Shown here in pieces: positions 6,383 to 11,554 of a stretch of 11,554 nt of DNA. Source of the DNA: CAZIHO01 sp964538875 (lineage in GTDB: Bacteria; Pseudomonadota; Gammaproteobacteria; Chromatiales; Chromatiaceae); NCBI GenBank assembly GCA_964538875.1, contig CAZIHO010000108.1:1-11554 (forward strand), in the 5' to 3' direction. A program made the position numbers and the translations under genes. The notes under the pieces are model-generated. The model was not told the DNA's origin. It saw only the letters and a list, made by a program, of their open reading frames with translations, and made no database searches. Positions within the stretch are counted from its first letter, which is position 1. Each line of letters opens with the position of its first letter.

Positions 6383-6473
6383 AGCGATGGTCCTAAGGGC
6401 AGATAGGGGTTGATTTCCTCGCGACCTCTCCTTGACCCAAGGTCAGTTGCACGGGCAGAGCAGGGGCCACCCC

Positions 6474-8870
6474 TTAATTCTTACCGCCCTCGAACAGCCA
6501 AGGTATCACATCCTCGAACCGGGACGCGAAGTGAATCTCCAGTCCCTTGCGCACATTGTCCGGCACCTCCTCGAAATCGGCCCGGTTGTCGGCGGGCAGG
6601 ATGATTTCCCGGATGCCGGCCCGGCGGGCGGCGATCAGTTTTTCCCGGATGCCGCCCACCGGAAATACCTGGCCGGTGAGGGTCAGCTCCCCGGTCATGG
6701 CGATGCGCCGCGCCGGCTGTCCCCGCAGCAGGGACAGCAGCGCCGAGGCGATGGTGATGCCGGCGCTGGGACCGTCCTTGGGCGTGGCACCGGCCGGGAC
6801 GTGCAGGTGAATGAAGGCATCCCTGAATTGGTCCGGATCGGCGCCGAACTGCTTGGCATGGCTGACGATGTAACTGTAGGCGATTTCCGCTGATTCCTTC
6901 ATGACCGCGCCTAGTTGCCCGGTGAGGTTGAAGCCCCGTCCAAAGCTGTGGCTGCGGACCGCCTCGATGCTCAGGGTGGCACCTCCCATGGCGGTCCAGG
7001 CCAGTCCGGTCACCACGCCGGCGCCGGATAGGCGCCGCTCGTCCCGGAACATAGGTCCGCCCAAGTAGCCTTGTAGGTCCTTTACCCCCACTTGGATGGG
7101 GCGCTCGGTGCCATCCAGGATCTTGACCACCGATTGGCGCACGATCTTGCCGAGCTGCTTTTCCAGGTGGCGTACCCCCGCGTCCCGGGCATAGGCCTCG
7201 ATCAGGGCGCGCAGGGTGCGGCTGTCCAGGCGGATGTCGTCCCCCTTCAGTCCGGCCTTGGCGATCTGGCGGGGCAGCAGGTAGCGCTTGGCGATTTGCA
7301 GCTTTTCGGCGGCGATGTAGCCGGAGAGGTTGATGATTTCCATGCGGTCCAGCAGCGGGCCGGGAATGGTGTCCAGTTGGTTGGCGGTGCAGACAAACAG
7401 GACCTTGGACAGGTCGAAGCGTAAGTCTAGATAATGATCCAGAAAGTCCTGGTTTTGTTCCGGGTCCAGTACCTCCAGCAGGGCAGACGCTGGGTCGCCG
7501 TGAAAGCTGGCGCCGATCTTGTCGATCTCGTCCAGCATGATGACCGGGTTTTGGGTACCCACCTGCTTCATGGCCTGAACGAACTTACCGGGCATGGCGC
7601 CAATGTAGGTGCGCCGATGGCCCTTGATTTCCGCCTCGTCGCGCATACCGCCCAGGGAGAAGCGGTAAAAGTGGCGGCCTAGGGCATCGGCGATGGAACG
7701 GCCGATGGAGGTCTTGCCCACCCCCGGCGGACCCACCAATAAAATGATGGAGCCCGCCACCACGCCCTTCATGATGCCCACCGCCAGGAATTCCAGGATA
7801 CGGCGCTTGACGTCATCCAGCCCGTAGTGGTCCCGGTCCAGCACCTTGCGGGCGTGGGCCAGATTAAGGTTGTCCTGGGACCATTTGCCCCAGGGCAAGA
7901 TGGTGAGCCAGTCCAGGTAGTTGCGGGTGACTGCATACTCGGGGGAGCCGGTCTCCAGCATGGCCAGCTTCTCCAGTTCCTCCTTGATGCGCTGATCCGC
8001 CTCTTCGCTGAGGGTGAGCTGGGGCAGGCGCTCCCGGAACTTGTCCAGTTGCGCGGTCCGGTCGTCCTTGGCGATGCCCAGTTCCTTCTGGATCGCCTTG
8101 AGTTGCTCGCGCAGGAAGAACTCCCGCTGTTGCTTGTGCATCCGTTCCTCTACTACTTCCCGGATCTTTTGCTGGGCCTTGGCCAGCTCCAGCTCCCGGT
8201 AGAGGAGTTCCAGCACCTTTTCCATACGCGGCAGCAAATCCACGGTTTCCAGGACTTCCTGGAGTTGCTCCTTGGCGGCGGTGGTCAGGCTAGCGGCAAA
8301 GTCCGCCAGGTGGGAGGGATCCTCGGGACCCACCCGGTCCAGAAACATGCGCAACTCTTCCCCGTACAGGGGATTGAGTGGCAGCAGTTCCTTGATGGTG
8401 TTGATGATCGCCAGGGCGTAGGGTTTCACCTCATCGGCATCGGCGGACGCCGCTTCTGGGAAATAATGGACCTGGGCGGTAAAGGGCGCCTGCTCGGTGA
8501 GCAGCGCGTCGATCCGGAACCGGCTCAGGCATTCCACCAACACCTGGAGCCGGTCCTCCACCTGCTGGACACGATGCACCCGGCAGGCGGTCCCCACGCT
8601 GTGGAGATCCTCAGGTCCGGCTTGCTCCGCCAATTCCCGGTGGGTCAGGATCAACCCTAGCACCTTGTGTTCGGTGTCGCCCACCGCCTTGAGGGTGTCC
8701 ACCCAGTAGCGGGCCTCCATCAACAAGGGCACCGCCTGGCCGGGAAAAAAGGGCCGGGAACCCATGGGCAGCAGATGGATGGTGCGGGGCAATACCTCGT
8801 TGGCGCGGGCCAATAGGGTTTCCCCGGGGATTTCGGTGGCTTCCTGGCTCGGTTCTGTGGCGTCGGTCAT
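6474..8870 (-). CDS. lon: Lon ATP-dependent protease
   Basis: The product has 798 residues, the usual size for hexameric cytoplasmic Lon, which unfolds and degrades damaged and regulatory proteins. In order: an N-terminal substrate domain (about 28-210; LPMGSRPFFPGQAVPLL at 34-50), a coiled region (about 210-305), then the AAA+ module with Walker A GPPGVGKT (380-387), Walker B IMLDEID (444-450), sensor Asn497 (CTANQLD) and Arg509. The protease domain has the catalytic Ser702 in DGPSAG and Lys744 in GIREKLIAA, so it should be active. It starts 15 bases after the rsmA stop with no clear ribosome site, suggesting coupling to rsmA. It is not in the common tig-clpP-clpX-lon-hupB cluster, so it may be a second Lon. 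The identity is very secure. Confidence 0.95.
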   Translation of the reverse strand: MTDATEPSQEATEIPGETLLARANEVLPRTIHLLPMGSRPFFPGQAVPLLMEARYWVDTLKAVGDTEHKVLGLILTHRELAEQAGPEDLHSVGTACRVHRVQQVEDRLQVLVECLSRFRIDALLTEQAPFTAQVHYFPEAASADADEVKPYALAIINTIKELLPLNPLYGEELRMFLDRVGPEDPSHLADFAASLTTAAKEQLQEVLETVDLLPRMEKVLELLYRELELAKAQQKIREVVEERMHKQQREFFLREQLKAIQKELGIAKDDRTAQLDKFRERLPQLTLSEEADQRIKEELEKLAMLETGSPEYAVTRNYLDWLTILPWGKWSQDNLNLAHARKVLDRDHYGLDDVKRRILEFLAVGIMKGVVAGSIILLVGPPGVGKTSIGRSIADALGRHFYRFSLGGMRDEAEIKGHRRTYIGAMPGKFVQAMKQVGTQNPVIMLDEIDKIGASFHGDPASALLEVLDPEQNQDFLDHYLDLRFDLSKVLFVCTANQLDTIPGPLLDRMEIINLSGYIAAEKLQIAKRYLLPRQIAKAGLKGDDIRLDSRTLRALIEAYARDAGVRHLEKQLGKIVRQSVVKILDGTERPIQVGVKDLQGYLGGPMFRDERRLSGAGVVTGLAWTAMGGATLSIEAVRSHSFGRGFNLTGQLGAVMKESAEIAYSYIVSHAKQFGADPDQFRDAFIHLHVPAGATPKDGPSAGITIASALLSLLRGQPARRIAMTGELTLTGQVFPVGGIREKLIAARRAGIREIILPADNRADFEEVPDNVRKGLEIHFASRFEDVIPWLFEGGKN

Positions 8871-8885
8871 CAGCTTAATGCGGGT

Positions 8886-9707
8886 TCAGTGTGGGGTTGA
8901 CGGATGGCCTGGGCGGTCCATTGGGGCTGGCGCAACGGTGGCGTTGGCCAGGGCGACGAATTCGGCCACTGATACCTGTTCCGGGCGAGCGACGGGGTCG
9001 ATGCCAATGCCCCGCAACTCCGCCTCCTCCACCAATCCGCGCAGGGAACGGCCCAGGGTCTTGCGTCGCTGGGAAAAGGCCTGGGCCACCAGAGCTGCGA
9101 ACCAGGCGGGATCCTGGAGCGGGTAGGGCGGCGTGGGGTGGGGAATCAAGCGGACCAGGGCGGATTCTACCTGGGGCGCCGGCCGAAAGGCGCCGGGGCC
9201 GACGATGAACAGGGGTTGCACCTGGCAGCGGATTTGCAGCATTAAGCTCAACCGGCCATAGGTCTTGTCCCCCGGCGGCGCGGCCATGCGCGCCACCACC
9301 TCTTTTTGCAACATGAAGTGCATGTCTTGGATGACTTCTGCCTGGTCGAGCAGGTGGAATAGCAGGGGAGTGGAGACATTGTAGGGAAGGTTGCCAATCA
9401 GGCGCAGCGGTTCGCCCGGCGCCGCCAACGGGCGAAAATCGAACTTGAGGGCATCCGCCTGGCGCAGCCGCAGGGTGCCCAGGCCAGCACACCGGGTTTG
9501 CAGGGGTTCGATCAGGTCCCGGTCCAGTTCCACCGCGTCCAGTTGTCCGGCAGCGGTCAGCAGTCCCCGGGTCAGGGCACCTTGGCCAGGGCCGATTTCC
9601 ACCAGACGCTGGCCGGGCTTCGGGTCGATGGCCGCCAGAATGCGGTGGATGACGCCCGGATCGTGCAGAAAATTCTGGCCGAACCGCTTGCGGGCACGAT
9701 GTTCCAT
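8886..9707 (-). CDS. rsmA: 16S rRNA (adenine1518-N6/adenine1519-N6)-dimethyltransferase
   Basis: RsmA (KsgA) dimethylates two adjacent adenines in the 3' terminal hairpin of 16S rRNA, a late checkpoint in 30S assembly. The product has 273 residues, normal for the family. It opens with the typical RKRFGQNFLHDP (6-17), has the SAM-binding EIGPGQGALT (37-46) and acidic VELDRDL (59-65), the catalytic NLPYN (106-110) and QKEVVARM (134-141), then FRPAPQVESALVRL (174-187) and a C-terminal helical domain. It begins 9 bases after the stop of the unknown 148-residue gene and ends 15 bases before lon. In many Gammaproteobacteria this gene lies in lptD-surA-pdxA-rsmA-apaG-apaH; none of those partners is next to it here. 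Confidence 0.95.
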   Translation of the reverse strand: MEHRARKRFGQNFLHDPGVIHRILAAIDPKPGQRLVEIGPGQGALTRGLLTAAGQLDAVELDRDLIEPLQTRCAGLGTLRLRQADALKFDFRPLAAPGEPLRLIGNLPYNVSTPLLFHLLDQAEVIQDMHFMLQKEVVARMAAPPGDKTYGRLSLMLQIRCQVQPLFIVGPGAFRPAPQVESALVRLIPHPTPPYPLQDPAWFAALVAQAFSQRRKTLGRSLRGLVEEAELRGIGIDPVARPEQVSVAEFVALANATVAPAPMDRPGHPSTPH

Positions 9708-9716
9708 ACCAGCGGA

Positions 9717-10163
9717 TCAGGTAAACCGCACCAGCAGGGATTCCACCTCCCGGTACATGATCGCCAGCGGCGGCCGACGGCTCAGGGTCAGGATGCGGGT
9801 CCCCTGGGGATACACCAGATGATAGGTCTGAAACAGAAACAACTCGCCGGGGGCGGCCAATAGCCAGCGCAAATGGCTGATCGCTTCCTGGTCCCGCTCA
9901 TCCATGGACACTAGGTTGGGCGCCACCCCCATCTGGTCGGGACCGAGAGTCAGGGTGCAGCAATCCGTCACCTGTCCGCCGATGGCGCCGAGCGGCCCGC
10001 TGGTCACCTGGGCCGTCAGGATCAAGCCCAGTTGGTCGTAATCCTCGCCATACAGCCAATTGCGGGCCAGATCATCGTCCATGCCGCCCCGGTGATTGCC
10101 CAGCGCTTGAGCCCATCCCTCGAAATAGGGGGAATAACGACGGATCAGACGCTCATGGGGCAT
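9717..10163 (-). CDS. Unrecognised 148-residue protein upstream of rsmA
   Basis: I do not recognise this protein. It is soluble-looking, with no signal peptide and no membrane segment. It begins MPHERLIRRYSPYFEGW and continues with an acidic turn (GGMDDD, 26-31). A Gly-rich, beta-like middle runs through LGLILTAQVTSGPLGAIGG (45-63), with Cys-Cys at 68-69. Then come a helical stretch (89-102) and hydrophobic strands FLFQTYHLVYP (109-119) and PPLAIMYREVESLLVRF (131-147). AGGA about 10 bases before ATG 10163 supports the start. The tight 9-base spacing to rsmA suggests one operon, for which this is the first gene, transcribed divergently from murU. It is not ApaG, which often neighbours rsmA and has a similar length: the ApaG sequence pattern is missing. 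The gene call rests on the open frame, the ribosome site and the operon position. Confidence 0.7.
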   Translation of the reverse strand: MPHERLIRRYSPYFEGWAQALGNHRGGMDDDLARNWLYGEDYDQLGLILTAQVTSGPLGAIGGQVTDCCTLTLGPDQMGVAPNLVSMDERDQEAISHLRWLLAAPGELFLFQTYHLVYPQGTRILTLSRRPPLAIMYREVESLLVRFT

Positions 10164-10340
10164 GGGTTAAACTTCCTGCGCGGGTTTTGCTGGGATGCTC
10201 CCTAGGATGTCAGGAATGACGGCGTCTGGCGAGCAACCTATACCGGAAAAGATAGCGAATCGCCCATCGCGACGCCTACTAGGGTTTTCCCTTGCGGGTA
10301 GCCCCATCACCGAGTCGTACGTCAGCGGAGAACTACAAGC
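10164..10340. promoter_or_regulatory. Divergent intergenic region between the rsmA operon and murU
   Basis: These 177 bases must hold the promoter for the minus-strand series and for murU. I see no pair of boxes good enough to assign; TATACC (10240-10245) and GATAGC (10252-10257) are the only A/T-rich candidates. CCTAGG occurs at 10201-10206. Confidence 0.3.
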
Positions 10341-11063
10341 ATGTCCATGCGCGCCATGATCCTCGCGGCCGGTCGCGGCGAGCGTATGCGTCCCTTGACC
10401 GACCGGATACCCAAGCCCCTGCTGCCAGTGGCCGGCAAGCCGTTGATCGAGTATCACATCGAGGCCCTGGTCCGGGCCGGTATCCTGGATCTGGTCATCA
10501 ACCATGCCCATCTGGGCGAGCAAATCGAGCAGGCATTGGGGGACGGCTCCCGGTGGGGGGTGCGAATTCGCTATTCTCCGGAATCCCCGGCCCTGGAAAC
10601 CGGCGGCGGCATTCACCATGCGCTGCCCCTGCTGGGCGACGGGCCCTTCCTGGTGGTTAACGGCGATGTCTGGACGGACCTGGATCTAGGCCGCTGTCGC
10701 ATGGCGCCCGGCTGCCTGGCGCACCTGGTACTGGTGGAAAACCCGCCCCACCATACCCAGGGGGATTTCGTACTGCGGGGAGACCGAATCGCCAATCAGG
10801 GCCAACCCCGCTATACCTTCAGTGGCATTGGCCTCTATCACCCCAATTTGTTTGAGGGTTGCCAAGCCGGGGCCTTTCCCTTGGCGCCTCTGTTGCGAAA
10901 GGCCGGTGACCTGGGTCTGGTGAGCGGCTTCCTGCACCGGGGGGCTTGGTCGGACGTAGGCACCCCGGAGCGGCTGCGGGAGTTGGAACAGCGCTTAGCC
11001 GCCACCAAAACAAAAGGCCCGTTCCACCCGGTTGGTGAAACGGACCTAAACCACCATGGATGA
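10341..11063 (+). CDS. murU: N-acetylmuramate-1-phosphate uridylyltransferase
   Basis: MurU converts MurNAc-1-phosphate and UTP to UDP-MurNAc in the peptidoglycan recycling route that bypasses de novo synthesis and hence fosfomycin. The product has 240 residues, close to known MurU. It shows the nucleotidyltransferase signature AMILAAGRGERMRPLT (5-20) with IPKPLLPVAGKPLIEY (23-38), NHAHLGEQIEQALGDGS (54-70), ETGGGI (86-91), the metal-binding VNGDVWTD (106-113), FSGIGLY (160-166) and WSDVGTP (203-209). GGAG about 10 bases upstream supports ATG 10341. Its usual partner AmgK (the sugar kinase), commonly the preceding gene, is absent: the upstream neighbour runs the other way. Glucose-1-phosphate or mannose-1-phosphate nucleotidyltransferases are related alternatives, but the short length and these motifs favour MurU. 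Confidence 0.85.
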   Translation: MSMRAMILAAGRGERMRPLTDRIPKPLLPVAGKPLIEYHIEALVRAGILDLVINHAHLGEQIEQALGDGSRWGVRIRYSPESPALETGGGIHHALPLLGDGPFLVVNGDVWTDLDLGRCRMAPGCLAHLVLVENPPHHTQGDFVLRGDRIANQGQPRYTFSGIGLYHPNLFEGCQAGAFPLAPLLRKAGDLGLVSGFLHRGAWSDVGTPERLRELEQRLAATKTKGPFHPVGETDLNHHG

Positions 11064-11198
11064 GGATGATGGAGCAATTGCCAGCCGACGGCGGAACCGT
11101 CTCAATCCTGTTCGTCACCGGCTGCGGCTCGGCTATCAGACGCCTTGGTGCCGGGTGCCGCATTGATAATTAGCAATGGTCTAAAAAAGGGAAGCCGG
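11064..11198 (+). promoter_or_regulatory. Spacer with possible promoter before the glycosyltransferase
   Basis: A near-palindrome of 18 bases (CATTGATAATTAGCAATG, 11161-11178, one mismatched pair) contains GATAAT (11165-11170), a five-of-six match to a -10 box and a suitable 29 bases before the GTG start; no good -35 box is present. A weak 5-base hairpin, GACGG/CCGTC, lies at 11087-11101 without a T-run, so termination of murU is unproven. Confidence 0.3.
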
Positions 11199-11554
11199 GT
11201 GCCTAGGCAGGGGGTCTGCGTCATCATCGTCAATTTCAACGCCGGCGCCTGGTTGCCCCGCTGTCTGGACGCGCTGGCCACCCAAACCCGGCCGCCGGAT
11301 CAGGCCATCCTGGTGGATAACGGTAGCAGCGACGGTTCCGCCGAGGGGTTGACGGAAACCTACCCCTGGCTGCAAGTCCTGCCGCTGGGCGCCAACCTGG
11401 GCTTCGCGGCGGCCAACAACCGGGGCGTTCAAGCGGCGCCGGGCCGGCGTTGGATCGCGCTGCTCAATCCGGATGCCTTTCCGGCCCCGGATTGGCTGGA
11501 ACGACTGCTGGACGATGCGGACCGTCACCCGGATTTCCAGGTGTTCGGCAGCCG
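11199..11554 (+). CDS. Family 2 glycosyltransferase (partial, C-terminus off window)
   Basis: The first 118 residues of a GT-A fold glycosyltransferase, probably of the rhamnosyltransferase/WbbL-like kind, are in the window. They show VIIVNFN (8-14), VDNGSSDGS (39-47) for nucleotide-sugar binding, NLGFAAANNRG (66-76) and LLNPDA (88-93), where NPD replaces the DxD metal motif as in many WbbL-type enzymes. I chose GTG 11199 because AAGGGA lies 6 bases upstream; the frame has no ATG after the preceding in-frame stop at 11067. It would transfer a sugar to a cell-surface polysaccharide or lipid carrier at the inner face of the membrane. It follows murU by 135 bases, so co-transcription is possible. 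Donor and acceptor cannot be read. Confidence 0.88.
   Translation, partial: MPRQGVCVIIVNFNAGAWLPRCLDALATQTRPPDQAILVDNGSSDGSAEGLTETYPWLQVLPLGANLGFAAANNRGVQAAPGRRWIALLNPDAFPAPDWLERLLDDADRHPDFQVFGS

Noticed and set aside
7827..8660. Long plus-strand open frame of 277 codons opposite lon
   Set aside because: It is a mirror of the lon coding strand; Leu/Gln/Val-rich composition follows from lon codon bias, and lon is intact across it.
10167..10619. Open minus-strand frame of 150 codons upstream of the 148-residue gene
   Set aside because: It overlaps the well-supported start of murU, has no family resemblance, and lacks a convincing ribosome site.
11056..11166. 36-codon frame overlapping the end of murU by 8 bases
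   Set aside because: No ribosome site, Arg-rich composition without a motif, and it ends before the glycosyltransferase; coding is not supported.
1790..11207. CCTAGG or ACCTAGGT hexamers in several intergenic regions (about 1789, 5540, 10201) and at the glycosyltransferase start (11202)
   Set aside because: CTAG is generally rare in coding DNA of these bacteria, so enrichment between genes is expected; one copy also lies inside lon (7679).

Overview
The window is a GC-rich (about 60% by eye) bacterial chromosome segment, most likely from a gammaproteobacterium. The evidence is the set of ordinary housekeeping genes of that class (rsmA/ksgA, a Lon protease, murU, a second-type YidD) and a single-domain bacteriohemerythrin, a protein well known from methanotrophs and other microaerobic Gammaproteobacteria. 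A methanotroph or related Methylococcales/Chromatiales host is possible, but nothing here proves it.

Layout. (1) Positions 1-1670, minus strand: a YidD-family gene with a cysteine-rich tail, followed by an AMP-forming acyl-CoA synthetase that runs off the left edge. (2) Positions 1671-2074: a 404-base intergenic region with an AT-rich block and a perfect 17-base palindrome. (3) Positions 2075-4891, plus strand: a predicted beta-propeller protein of unknown role, then a groEL gene with no groES beside it. The groEL gene is broken near its 3' end by exactly 100 Ns, and its Gly-Gly-Met tail is encoded by an ordered 27-base tandem repeat. (4) A strong 29-base hairpin between convergent genes at 4910-4938. 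(5) Positions 4996-10163, minus strand: six co-directional genes, in transcription order an unrecognised 148-residue protein, rsmA, lon, a PII-like protein, a two-CBS-domain protein overlapping it by 4 bases, and, after a 176-base gap, a bacteriohemerythrin. (6) Positions 10341-11554, plus strand: murU, and then a family 2 glycosyltransferase cut by the right edge.

How the genes may fit together. Several belong to protein and envelope quality control: GroEL (folding), Lon (proteolysis), RsmA (ribosome maturation), YidD (membrane insertion), and MurU (peptidoglycan recycling). The least explained element is the PII-like/CBS pair behind lon. Both are ligand-sensing module families, the PII-like protein lacks the usual uridylylation-type T-loop, and no transporter or enzyme target sits beside them. 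A role in coupling energy or nucleotide status to a nearby process is only an inference. I saw no CRISPR array, tRNA, rRNA, insertion sequence or phage gene. I found no clear new multi-gene system; the best leads are the PII-like/CBS cassette, the unknown 148-residue protein, the Cys-rich YidD tail and the unusual GroEL tail.
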